Shown: positions 44,396 to 51,851 of the stretch, one piece after another
Layout: every line of letters begins with the position of its first letter
Numbering within the stretch: the first letter of the stretch is position 1
Origin: Pseudanabaena sp. M53BS1SP1A06MG
GTDB taxonomy: Bacteria; Cyanobacteriota; Cyanobacteriia; Pseudanabaenales; Pseudanabaenaceae
Length of the DNA: 51,851 nt
Direction: 5' to 3'
Assembly: GCA_020404105.1 (NCBI GenBank)
Contig: JADBWH010000045.1
Coordinates: 1 to 51,851 of the forward strand
Position numbers and translations under genes: made by a program
The notes under the pieces: model-generated
The model's input: the letters and a program-made list of their open reading frames with translations, nothing else
Told to the model about the DNA's origin: nothing
Databases searched by the model: none

Positions 44396-44459
44396 GGCTT
44401 ACACGTTGTCATGGCTGATGCGCTTAGATAAGCAGTACAAAGCACTGCCTATCATTTAG

Positions 44460-44591
44460 TTAATCCTCGTGTTCTTCAAATTGATCCACTAATTCTTTAT
44501 TAGGTGGTCCAAATGACACGTAGATCGCATAAGCAGTTAAACAGATCACGATGACAGCAATAGTAACTGCGATCGAAGTTGCGTTTTCCAT
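44460..44591 (-). CDS. psbN: PsbN, photosystem II assembly factor
   Basis: This 43-residue gene is too short for ordinary ORF calling. The translation starts MENATSIAVTIAVIVICLTA, continues YAIYVSFGPPNKELVDQFE and ends EHED. One membrane helix (about 6-24) and the FGPP..L.D.FE.HED tail are diagnostic of PsbN, which assists PSII heterodimer and repair-cycle assembly rather than being a core subunit. It lies on the opposite strand to psbH, 74 bp apart, as in other cyanobacteria and plastids. Confidence 0.93.
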   Translation of the reverse strand: MENATSIAVTIAVIVICLTAYAIYVSFGPPNKELVDQFEEHED

Positions 44592-44665
44592 GAATTGAAC
44601 CAATGTTTTAAGTTATTGTTACGATTATACTATTTACTAACAATCGTTTTTAATAGACAAACTTT

Positions 44666-44860
44666 ATGTCACAACGTACTTGGCTTGGCGATATTCTCAG
44701 ACCACTGAATGCAGAATATGGTAAGGTTTCTCGCGGTTGGGGAACCACACCTCTGATGGCTGTATTCATGGCATTGTTCCTCGTATTTCTGGTCATTATC
44801 CTCCAGTTGTACAACTCCTCCTTAATCCTTGAGGGCGTTAACCTCAACTGGGGCGGCTAA
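44666..44860 (+). CDS. psbH: Photosystem II protein PsbH
   Basis: The 64-residue PSII subunit has a single membrane helix (about 29-48, [20 protein letters not shown]). The conserved N-terminal segment [20 protein letters not shown] and GWGTTP are present, and the lumenal tail ends LNWGG. It stabilises the QB site and CP47 region in the thylakoid membrane. It is divergent from psbN and followed by a terminator. Confidence 0.96.
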   Translation: MSQRTWLGDILRPLNAEYGKVSRGWGTTPLMAVFMALFLVFLVIILQLYNSSLILEGVNLNWGG

Positions 44861-44884
44861 TTTCTAGTTAGGCGCGATCACAAT

Positions 44885-44913
44885 AGCAAAGGCACGCTTT
44901 GCGTGCCTTTGCT
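44885..44913. terminator. Terminator after psbH
   Basis: A 13-bp perfect stem agcaaaggcacgc/gcgtgcctttgct with a TTT loop, 25 bp after the psbH stop. Confidence 0.8.
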
Positions 44914-44959
44914 CTATCAATTCACCACACTAAGTTGTCTATAAACAAGGTCTTTCCCC

Positions 44960-45256
44960 ATGAATATTTTTGGTATCGGCTTGCCTGAGATGATTTTGAT
45001 CATGTTAGTGGCGTTGCTGATTTTTGGTCCCAAAAAATTGCCAGAAATCGGACGAAGTATGGGCAAAGCGATTAGAGGTTTCCAAGATGCTTCCCGCGAG
45101 TTTGAATCAGAATTTAAGCGTGAAGCTGATCGCTTAGAACAGACTACTGAAACCGCCAAGGCTTCAACTCTATCAACATCCGAAGCAGCCACCACACCAT
45201 TGCCATCTACCCCATCCGAATCTGTCAAGGAAGTAGCAAACGCCACGGATGCTTGA
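44960..45256 (+). CDS. tatA: Twin-arginine translocase subunit TatA/TatB family
   Basis: This 98-residue protein forms the pore of the Tat pathway, which exports folded proteins across the thylakoid and plasma membranes. The short N-terminal membrane helix (about 4-20, FGIGLPEMILIMLVALLIFG) is followed by the FGPKKLPEIGRSMGKAIRGF hinge and amphipathic helix. A charged, Thr/Ser/Ala-rich tail ends the protein. The single protein is of the TatA/E type typical of cyanobacteria. It overlaps pth by 8 bp. Confidence 0.92.
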   Translation: MNIFGIGLPEMILIMLVALLIFGPKKLPEIGRSMGKAIRGFQDASREFESEFKREADRLEQTTETAKASTLSTSEAATTPLPSTPSESVKEVANATDA

Positions 45257-45896
45257 AAATCAGTCTATTTCCCTAATTGTAGGTCTGGGTAATCCTGGTA
45301 CAGAATATGAACGAACCCGCCATAATATTGGTTTTATGGCGGCTGATGCTTTAGCTTCAGATTGGAGTATCTCCTTAGGCAAGGAAAAGCGGTTTTATGG
45401 CATCTTTGGCGAGGGTCGCATATTTAGCACGTTTGGTCACAGTGGCAAGATCCGTCTACTTAAACCTACGACCTATATGAATTTATCAGGACAGGCTGTT
45501 CGAGCCTGTGCCGATTGGTTTAAATGTAGTCCCGCAAATATTTTAGTTATTTACGATGATATGGACTTGCCCCTCGGTAAGCTGCGATTACGCCCATCTG
45601 GCTCCGCTGGCGGTCACAATGGCATGAAGTCGATCATTTCACATTTGGGTACGCAAAACTTTCCGCGTCTGCGTCTTGGGATTGGGCGTGGTGGTAGTAA
45701 TAATAATGATAATCAGGCGATCGCAACTAAAGCTAATCAAAATGTTACTAACTTCGTCCTAAGTGGATTTACAGACGCAGAGAATAAAGTGTTGCCTGAA
45801 GTCTTCGCTCTTAGTAACTCCGCAGTAACGAGTATTTTAAGAGATGGTTTAGAAAAAACAATGAGTTTGTATAACAGTCGAAGTATCGATTTTTAG
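45249..45896 (+). CDS. pth: Peptidyl-tRNA hydrolase
   Basis: Pth releases peptides from prematurely dropped peptidyl-tRNA. The family blocks are clear: LIVGLGNPGTEYERTRHNIG with the catalytic His20-type residue, LLKPTTYMNLSGQAV, ILVIYDDMDLPLGKLRLRPS and GSAGGHNGMKSII. The 215-residue length is slightly above the usual 190-200 because of an N-rich insertion (SNNNDNQAIATKANQN). The ATG is inside the 3' end of tatA, so expression is coupled. Confidence 0.95.
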   Translation: MLENQSISLIVGLGNPGTEYERTRHNIGFMAADALASDWSISLGKEKRFYGIFGEGRIFSTFGHSGKIRLLKPTTYMNLSGQAVRACADWFKCSPANILVIYDDMDLPLGKLRLRPSGSAGGHNGMKSIISHLGTQNFPRLRLGIGRGGSNNNDNQAIATKANQNVTNFVLSGFTDAENKVLPEVFALSNSAVTSILRDGLEKTMSLYNSRSIDF

Positions 45897-46059
45897 ATTT
45901 TGAAAACGATGGCATAGGCATTATCACCACGACCTAATCCTACTGGAGACTACCTAACAAGGTATGATAAGACCAATTTTCAGGCTTTTTTGAATGAACT
46001 TTTTGAATTGCTGGGATATGCAAGTGAGATTTCATCATCATGTGAGGAGACCATAAGTT

Positions 46060-47199
46060 ATGAAAGCCATGATTCTGGCGGCGGGTAAAGGTACGAGAAT
46101 TCGCCCCATCACAAATATCATGCCTAAACCCATGATTCCGATCATGCAAAAGCCTGTTATGGAATTCTTGGTTGAATTGCTTAGACAGCATGGCTTTGAT
46201 CGCATTATGGTTAATGTAAGCCATCTGTCCGAAGAGATCGAAAACTATTTTCGGGATGGTCAAAAATTTGGGGTGCAAATGGCTTATTCCTTTGAGGGAA
46301 CTATTGTTGATGGTAAGTTACAAGGTAGTGCTCTTGGTTCCGCAGGTGGGTTAAAAAAAATCCAAGACTTCTCGCCATTTTTTGATGATACGTTTGTCGT
46401 TCTGTGTGGAGACGCGCTCATTGATCTCGATCTCACCTACGCTATTAACTGGCATCGCCAAAAAAATTCTCTAGCGACGATTATTACCAAAACAGTGCCT
46501 AAAGATCAGGTTTCCAGCTATGGTGTTGTTGTGACAGATTCTGAAGGCAGGATCAAGCAGTTTCAGGAAAAACCTAGTATCGAATCAGCCCTTAGTAATA
46601 CGATCAATACAGGTATTTATATTTTTGAGCCAGAAATTTTAGACTATATACCATCAGGCGTGGAGTTTGATCTTGGTAGTGATTTATTCCCTAAATTAGT
46701 TTCTGCCAGCCTGCCATTTTATGCGATTTCGATGGACTTTCAATGGGTGGATATCGGAAAAGTTCCCGACTACTGGCAAGCCATCCAAGATGTTTTATCC
46801 AATAAAATTAAAAATGTGAATATTCCCGGATATGAAGTACATCCAAGCATCTATACGGGTTTAAATGTTTCTGTAAATTGGGATAAGGTTGATATTCGCG
46901 GACCTGTTTATATTGGTGGTATGACCCAAATTGAGGATGGTGCGACCATAATTGGTCCAACGATGATTGGTCCAAATTGCCATGTTTGTAGTGGTGCTGT
47001 AGTGGAACGAAGTGTCATTTTTGAATATTCGCGGCTTGCGGATGTGCGGTTAGTTGATAAGTTGGTGTTTGGTCGCTATTGTGTCGATAAGACAGGGGCA
47101 ACAATTGATCTTCAAGCGGCTGCTTTAGATTGGTTGATTACTGATGCTAGACAACAACAACCACAATCTCCCCTAGAGCTCTCTAAAGTTCTTTCGTAA
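46060..47199 (+). CDS. Sugar-phosphate nucleotidyltransferase with left-handed beta-helix tail
   Basis: The 379-residue NDP-sugar pyrophosphorylase has the signature MILAAGKGTRIRPITNIMPK at the N-terminus, the metal Asp in VVLCGDALIDLDL, and the EKP motif in FQEKPSIESA. The C-terminal part (about 255-365) has hexapeptide repeats (GPVYIGGMTQIEDGATIIGP), a left-handed beta-helix. It most resembles mannose-1-phosphate guanylyltransferase or glucose-1-phosphate thymidylyltransferase-like proteins. The exact nucleotide and sugar are not readable. The likely role is making nucleotide sugars for envelope polysaccharide. The start has agaga/aggag upstream. Confidence 0.88.
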   Translation: MKAMILAAGKGTRIRPITNIMPKPMIPIMQKPVMEFLVELLRQHGFDRIMVNVSHLSEEIENYFRDGQKFGVQMAYSFEGTIVDGKLQGSALGSAGGLKKIQDFSPFFDDTFVVLCGDALIDLDLTYAINWHRQKNSLATIITKTVPKDQVSSYGVVVTDSEGRIKQFQEKPSIESALSNTINTGIYIFEPEILDYIPSGVEFDLGSDLFPKLVSASLPFYAISMDFQWVDIGKVPDYWQAIQDVLSNKIKNVNIPGYEVHPSIYTGLNVSVNWDKVDIRGPVYIGGMTQIEDGATIIGPTMIGPNCHVCSGAVVERSVIFEYSRLADVRLVDKLVFGRYCVDKTGATIDLQAAALDWLITDARQQQPQSPLELSKVLS

Positions 47200-47200
47200 A

Positions 47201-47233
47201 ACCAAAAGGCGTTGCAAAGCAACGCCTTTTGGT
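47201..47233. terminator. Bidirectional terminator between convergent genes
   Basis: accaaaaggcgttgc pairs perfectly with gcaacgccttttggt around an AAA loop. It serves the nucleotidyltransferase and the first amidase. Confidence 0.85.
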
Positions 47234-48771
47234 CATTTACTGCGAACTCGCATAAATTGATCGATGCCTTTAGCGATCGCTTCAGCCATCCGTTTTTGAT
47301 AACTAGGGTTACTAAGATTTCTTGCTTCATTGGGATTAGTCACAAAGCCTGTTTCTACAAGAATTGCAGGCATTGAAGTTCTGGCTATTACATAAAAGCC
47401 TGCTCCTTTAACCGAGCGATCATTTGCTCCTGTCTCCGATATGATCTGCGAATGAACATAACGAGCTAGCTCATGACCTGCTACTGAGCCTCTTGCATGA
47501 TAAGTCTCAACGCCATTAACACTGATATTTCTGGCAGCGACTGCATTAGCATGGACACTTACAAATACATCGGCATTAACTCTTTCTGCTGCCTCAACAC
47601 GTGGTTCTAGGTCAATTTCGACATCAGTAGTCCGTGTGTAATAAACTGTAAAACCCATACTTTGTAAGGTCTGCCCTAAAAGTAGGCTAATTGGTAATAC
47701 GACATCTTTTTCTTGCACTCCATTTGCCACTGCCCCAGGATCTCTACCTCCATGACCTGCATCGACAAAAATTACACCTCGGCGGCGGTCACCTGTACTT
47801 TGGGGAGATGGTATGGAAGGAATATTGTTGGGTAAAGGTTTAGGACTATTTTGTGGTAACTGGGAAACGTTATTTAAAGAAACTTGCAACTTGATTTGTT
47901 GATTATTTTGGCGTTGGGTTTCACTAATTTGCCAACCTGAAAGGACTTTAATCCCAATTTCTACCGCATTTCCTACTTGAGACAAGCGAATTCTTTCAAT
48001 GGGGCTAGTAGCTAAAAGTGTAGGACGCTGTAAAGTTGGTGAAATATTAGCGTTAGCAACCCTTAAATTAAAAATTCCCGAAACTCGATCAAGACTCGTT
48101 TGATAGTTAACAGGTTGATTTGCCTCGATTATCAATTGTCCTGTATTGCTAAAGCTCAGTCTTTGGATCGAGGCTGGTTTGTTTGTATTTATGGGATTAC
48201 TATTTACAGGAATTGGCAAACTAGGTGTGGTTGTTTGAGCGAGATTTGCAGGAGTGAGCAATAAAATGTTGGTTTCTGCAATGTACTGACTTTGCCAAGC
48301 GATCTTGCTATTGGGGTCACTACTATCAAGGTCAAAAACTAAACGGGTAATCGCAGGATTATTTTGAAATTGAGCAATTCTTACCTGTTTGACCCCAAAG
48401 CGGTTTAACAGCAGGCTAAATTTGTGTAATTCCTTAACCACCGCAGTATTTTGCAAATCCACAATCAATCGTTCGGGATTATTTTCACGTTGAATGCGGA
48501 TTTCAGGATTAGCATTTACTGCCAACATCAAACCATTGGTCGTAGGACGGATACTATCAAGCCTGATGCTGTTAGATTGGTCAGATGTGCTTTGAGCAAT
48601 TACAGATGCTACTAAATTGTGTGGCTGCGCTGTCAGATTAGCCCCTGAGAATGTTGGCAAAGTTTGAGTGTCAAACCCATAAGCCACGGGATTGAATGGA
48701 TCTCCCAGACTCCACCCATAACTTGTAGCAATGCTCACATAAATTCCCAAAGCTATTTGTCGATATCGCAA
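47233..48771 (-). CDS. N-acetylmuramoyl-L-alanine amidase with AMIN domains (paralogue 1)
   Basis: This periplasmic amidase splits peptidoglycan between MurNAc and L-Ala during septation. A signal-peptide-like N-terminus (about 1-24) is followed by two AMIN regions (about 65-160 and 195-300). The Amidase_3 domain (about 330-510) comes last. Zinc ligands are in FVDAGHGGRDPGA, VQEKDVVLP and VSVHANAVAA, with catalytic Glu in AILVETGFVTNP. At 512 residues it is longer than its downstream-numbered neighbour. The start is TTG 48771 with gggag upstream. It is 86 bp from the second amidase on the same strand. Confidence 0.93.
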   Translation of the reverse strand: MRYRQIALGIYVSIATSYGWSLGDPFNPVAYGFDTQTLPTFSGANLTAQPHNLVASVIAQSTSDQSNSIRLDSIRPTTNGLMLAVNANPEIRIQRENNPERLIVDLQNTAVVKELHKFSLLLNRFGVKQVRIAQFQNNPAITRLVFDLDSSDPNSKIAWQSQYIAETNILLLTPANLAQTTTPSLPIPVNSNPINTNKPASIQRLSFSNTGQLIIEANQPVNYQTSLDRVSGIFNLRVANANISPTLQRPTLLATSPIERIRLSQVGNAVEIGIKVLSGWQISETQRQNNQQIKLQVSLNNVSQLPQNSPKPLPNNIPSIPSPQSTGDRRRGVIFVDAGHGGRDPGAVANGVQEKDVVLPISLLLGQTLQSMGFTVYYTRTTDVEIDLEPRVEAAERVNADVFVSVHANAVAARNISVNGVETYHARGSVAGHELARYVHSQIISETGANDRSVKGAGFYVIARTSMPAILVETGFVTNPNEARNLSNPSYQKRMAEAIAKGIDQFMRVRSK

Positions 48772-48857
48772 AATATTTCTCCCAATGGCATAAAGATCCG
48801 TAAGTTGAGCGATTACACAGCCAGATATATAATTATTGATGCTTGTAATTATTCGAT

Positions 48858-50177
48858 CTATCTTCGATAGGATTTTAAGAACTGATCGACCCCTTTAGCG
48901 ATCGCCTCAGCCATCCGCTCTTGATAAGAAGGATTCACCAATCTTGCTAATTCTGATGGATTGGTAATATAACCAGTCTCCACAAGAATGGCAGGCATCG
49001 AAGTATTGCGAATTACATAAAATCTAGCTGACCTCACACCACGGTCATTTGCACCTGTACTAGCAAGAATTTGCTCATGTACCATTTCTGCAAGATTCTT
49101 TCCTAGAGACGTACCTGGAGCATGATAAGTTTCAATGCCACTGACCTGCGATGCATTGGCATCAAGCGAATTTACATGCACACTAACAAATACACTTGCT
49201 CTAGATTTCTCAGCGATCTGAACTCTTGGATCCAAATCAAGATCGATATCTTCGGAGCGAGTGTAGACCACTGCGTATCCCATTTGCTGCAAGATTCGAC
49301 CTAGATGCTTACTAATCAATAGCACAATATCTTTTTCGTATATACCATTGCGAGTAGCACCGACATCTGGTCCCCCATGTCCAGGATCGATAGCAACTAA
49401 TTGCCGACCAGTAGTATTGCCATAGATTAGTTGCGGTTGAGAGCGAGTGGTTCCAGAAATACTCGTTTTAACTGGTACAACACTTACTAGCTGCAAAGCG
49501 ATCGCTTGAGCATCAGTCCTAGGCGTTTCTTTGATTTGCCAGCCTGCAATTGTCTTAATACTAATTACAACTGAGTCGCCAACCTGATTCAGCCGAATCT
49601 GTTCAATGGGACTATTTGCCCCTAAGATCGGGCGGCGTAGCTGTGATGAAATTCTTGTAGCGGGAACTGTAACGCTGTAAATATTATTAGCTAAGTCTAA
49701 TCTGCTACGGTAAGTAATTGCCCGACTTGCTTGGATTACCAGTTGACCATAACCATTAAATGACAGACCATCAATTGTTGTGGGTATGTCGATTGGTAAC
49801 GATGCGACTGATGAATGTTTAGTTATGTTGCTGTCTGCGACTTCGTTGATCAGTAAACCCAGAATATTTCGGTTTGCGTTAGTTGAGAATGCAACATTGG
49901 TCTGAAGGTCGCCATCCTTCAATGACAACCCATCAGAATTGACTGTGGCACTATTTAGTTTCACAGTCTGCCCAAAAGACTGATCAGTAGATGATGTCTG
50001 TGCCTGCAAATATCGACTCTGTAATGATTGATCAAGAGTATCCTTTGCCTTGGTCTCCTGCACATCCAGAAGGCTAATACCTAATAAGCACATTAAGCAA
50101 CATAGCGATCGCTTGAAATGTTGGTTCAGTTGGTTCAAGAAAAAAATACTCCCATCAAATCGACTAGAGCTTGCCAA
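48858..50177 (-). CDS. N-acetylmuramoyl-L-alanine amidase with AMIN domain (paralogue 2)
   Basis: The 439-residue paralogue of the adjacent amidase. A signal-type hydrophobic stretch (RSLCCLMCLLGISLL) is near residues 19-33. One recognisable AMIN-like region follows (about 125-225). The catalytic domain carries VAIDPGHGGPDVGA, IYEKDIVLLI, VSVHVNSLDA and AILVETGYITNP. Compared with its neighbour the first AMIN repeat is missing or degenerate. The start appears to be TTG 50177. It is 8 bp from murI, so murI and the two amidases form an envelope gene cluster read in one direction. Confidence 0.92.
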   Translation of the reverse strand: MASSSRFDGSIFFLNQLNQHFKRSLCCLMCLLGISLLDVQETKAKDTLDQSLQSRYLQAQTSSTDQSFGQTVKLNSATVNSDGLSLKDGDLQTNVAFSTNANRNILGLLINEVADSNITKHSSVASLPIDIPTTIDGLSFNGYGQLVIQASRAITYRSRLDLANNIYSVTVPATRISSQLRRPILGANSPIEQIRLNQVGDSVVISIKTIAGWQIKETPRTDAQAIALQLVSVVPVKTSISGTTRSQPQLIYGNTTGRQLVAIDPGHGGPDVGATRNGIYEKDIVLLISKHLGRILQQMGYAVVYTRSEDIDLDLDPRVQIAEKSRASVFVSVHVNSLDANASQVSGIETYHAPGTSLGKNLAEMVHEQILASTGANDRGVRSARFYVIRNTSMPAILVETGYITNPSELARLVNPSYQERMAEAIAKGVDQFLKSYRR

Positions 50178-50185
50178 TCAAAACT

Positions 50186-51016
50186 TTAAGAAAGCAATTC
50201 TACAGGAGATAAGGCAACTTTTTCCACTAAAGGCAACTTTCCTAACCAGCGACGTGATACTTGAGCAAAACGATCAGGTTCACCACTCACAAAAAATCGT
50301 GTTTCGGCGCGTCCACAACGATTGTCTAGGCATTTTAAACCCATCAAATCTAACTCCTGAGCAGCAGCCCTCACCACGTAGGATGCAGGATTTACCAAAG
50401 CCACATGGGATGGCAAAATTTGGCGTAAAACTCCAGATAAATGTGGATAATGCGTGCAACCTAAAACTAAAGTGTCAATATTTGCATCTATCAGTGGCTG
50501 TAAATAATGCTTTGCGACTTGCATTGTGCAGGGATCTTGAATGCGATCAGATTCAATCAAAGGCACAAACTCTGGACAGTCAACTTGAAATACCTGTGCT
50601 TGGGGATCGCTCTCACAAATTGCTCTAACATAGGCTTCGCTCTTCACAGTTGCAGTCGTCGCAATTACGCCTATCCGTTTGCCTTTTCCCACAGCCGCCC
50701 TCGCCCCTGGCAAAATTAGCCCCAAAATAGGAATGTCAAAATCTTTCCTAACGATATCTAGGGCTAATGCCGAACTCGTATTGCAAGCCATGATTGCCAT
50801 CTTGACTCGCTCAGACCGCATCCAGTGCAAGATCTCATAGACATATTCAATAATTTCCGCAGATGAGCGCTTGCCATAAGGCAATCTCGCTGTATCACCA
50901 AAATAAACCACTGACTCATAAGGCAGTTGGCGATGAACTTCTTGTAAAACCGTAAGTCCCCCAACCCCGCTATCAAAAACACCAATAGGGAACCGAGCTT
51001 CCTGCTGCAAAATCAT
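50186..51016 (-). CDS. murI: Glutamate racemase
   Basis: MurI supplies D-glutamate for peptidoglycan. The two catalytic cysteines are in MAIMACNTSSALALD and LVLGCTHYPHLS, and the N-terminal FDSGVGGLTVLQE and VYFGDTARLPYGKRS blocks are typical. ATG 51016 (MILQQEARF) was chosen over ATG 51022 and GTG 51028 because gagg lies 6 nt upstream. The length is then 276 residues, normal for the family. It is first in the murI-amidase-amidase cluster. Confidence 0.95.
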   Translation of the reverse strand: MILQQEARFPIGVFDSGVGGLTVLQEVHRQLPYESVVYFGDTARLPYGKRSSAEIIEYVYEILHWMRSERVKMAIMACNTSSALALDIVRKDFDIPILGLILPGARAAVGKGKRIGVIATTATVKSEAYVRAICESDPQAQVFQVDCPEFVPLIESDRIQDPCTMQVAKHYLQPLIDANIDTLVLGCTHYPHLSGVLRQILPSHVALVNPASYVVRAAAQELDLMGLKCLDNRCGRAETRFFVSGEPDRFAQVSRRWLGKLPLVEKVALSPVELLS

Positions 51017-51220
51017 GCACATCCTCACACTTCACATGCATCACAGTAAAGCATATTTTTTCAAAAGTGCGTATCAGCCTAACTAATTAACCATAAAAAC
51101 AATTGCCCTAGACAACTATACTTTTTCTAGGTAGCTTTCAATTAGCTATGCGATCGCTGGTTGACCTCAACAAGTCAAACATATACACAAGTAACAAACA
51201 AAAACTAAAAGATCTTCATT

Positions 51221-51739
51221 ATGGATTTATCTCTTATCCCACCACAACCAAAAGCAGGCATCCTCAATGTCTTAATCGAAATTCCCGCAGGTAGCAAAAA
51301 TAAATACGAATTCGACAAAGACCTCAATGCCTTTGCCCTAGATCGCGTTTTGTATTCCTCTGTCCAATATCCCTACGACTATGGCTTTGTTCCCAATACC
51401 CTTGCTGACGATGGCGATCCCCTCGATGGTATGGTCATCATGGATCAACCCACATTCCCTGGCTGTATTATTCCTGCTCGTCCTATTGGGATGCTAATCA
51501 TGATCGATGGCGGCGATCGTGACGAAAAAATTCTTTGTGTCCCTGCCAAAGATCCCCGCTATGCTGATGTAAAATCTCTCTCTGACATCGCCCCTCACCG
51601 TCTTGACGAAATCGCTGAATTTTTCCGCTCCTACAAAAATCTGGAAAAGAAAGTTACCGAAATTAGAGGCTGGGAGGGTATAGAAGCAGTTCAAGCACTC
51701 GTAGCTAAATCCATTGAAGCTGCATTGTCTAAATCCTAG
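51221..51739 (+). CDS. ppa: Inorganic pyrophosphatase (family I)
   Basis: This soluble enzyme hydrolyses pyrophosphate and pulls biosynthetic reactions forward. The family I signature [10 protein letters not shown] carries the metal Asp residues (about 64-73). [15 protein letters not shown] and VPAKDPRY are the other conserved blocks. The 172-residue length is normal. ATG 51221 gives [11 protein letters not shown]. It is divergent from murI, with 204 bp between the start codons. Confidence 0.96.
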   Translation: MDLSLIPPQPKAGILNVLIEIPAGSKNKYEFDKDLNAFALDRVLYSSVQYPYDYGFVPNTLADDGDPLDGMVIMDQPTFPGCIIPARPIGMLIMIDGGDRDEKILCVPAKDPRYADVKSLSDIAPHRLDEIAEFFRSYKNLEKKVTEIRGWEGIEAVQALVAKSIEAALSKS

Positions 51740-51851
51740 AAATTTTGCCTTAAAAGACTTTTGCTACGTAGCTTTTATTGAGATTTTCCGCAAAGATTCA
51801 AAGAAGCAAATAAATTTTTGAAGAAAGTAGTTGACAAAGGAAAGTAAGGTA

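Noticed and set aside
1-51851. CRISPR array, tRNA, rRNA or replication origin
   Set aside because: No regularly spaced repeats, no cloverleaf-like sequence and no DnaA-box cluster were recognised on reading. The palindromic repeats present are dispersed, not arrayed.

Overview
The window is a cyanobacterial chromosome segment. The palindrome GCGATCGC (HIP1) recurs inside genes, psbH and psbN are present, and there are a flavodiiron protein, a CAAD/CURT1-type thylakoid protein, a complex C (cytochrome b6f haem) assembly protein, a Ycf29/Rre1 regulator, ClpC and a MinCDE operon. Gene content and AT-rich spacers suggest a filamentous lineage such as Pseudanabaena; that placement is inference. 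No tRNA, rRNA or CRISPR array was recognised.

Layout. 1-60: the 3' end of an IS200/IS605-type element. 0.2-10.7 kb: housekeeping genes (DUF3177 membrane protein, NAD kinase, a coiled-coil protein overlapping ruvA, CCA-adding enzyme, minC-minD-minE, clpC). 10.8-12.0 kb: insertion-sequence debris (IS256 and IS5/IS903 types) ending against a broken gene fragment that resembles a DNA-phosphorothioation-associated methyltransferase. 12.0-21.3 kb: exopolysaccharide tyrosine autokinase, complex C assembly factor, lysA, cdaA-uppS (ATGA overlap), Flv3-type flavodiiron protein, a phosphoribosyltransferase. 21.3-33.6 kb: an accessory island. 33.9-51.8 kb: rpsB, Rre1, IS remnants, an adenylate cyclase next to an MscS channel with a cyclic-nucleotide-binding domain, a DnaK paralogue, CAAD protein, 3-methyladenine glycosylase, moaE, psbN/psbH, tatA-pth, a sugar-phosphate nucleotidyltransferase, two tandem AMIN amidases, murI and ppa.

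The island is the most unusual part. It starts with transposase scrap (ISKra4, IS1634), then holds a DUF6398 gene, a 1421-residue protein combining a PLD-type nuclease domain, an IPT/TIG-like domain and a SNF2-type helicase, a divergent ImmA/IrrE-type metallopeptidase gene coupled to a PIN-like gene (with an in-frame UGA), and a minus-strand operon. In that operon a type ISP-like adenine methyltransferase gene is split in two. The catalytic half (665 aa) and the target-recognition half (384 aa) are separated by a complete DUF433-DUF5615 toxin-antitoxin pair, with 4-bp spacing or overlapping start/stop codons at all three junctions. A second, different DUF433-DUF5615 pair follows the target-recognition half. 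The apparent modification/restriction set (methyltransferase, target recognition, helicase-nuclease) therefore has toxin-type modules at each of its junctions. rpsB, just beyond the island, ends in its own terminator and is not followed by tsf, so the island may have entered between rpsB and tsf.

Small-scale structure is rich: at least three dispersed palindromic or terminal-inverted-repeat elements (MITE-like), two copies of an IS605-type end hairpin with a compensatory base pair, an internally deleted IS5-family element with a TAA target duplication, and many gene-end terminators built as long near-perfect palindromes with 3-nt loops.
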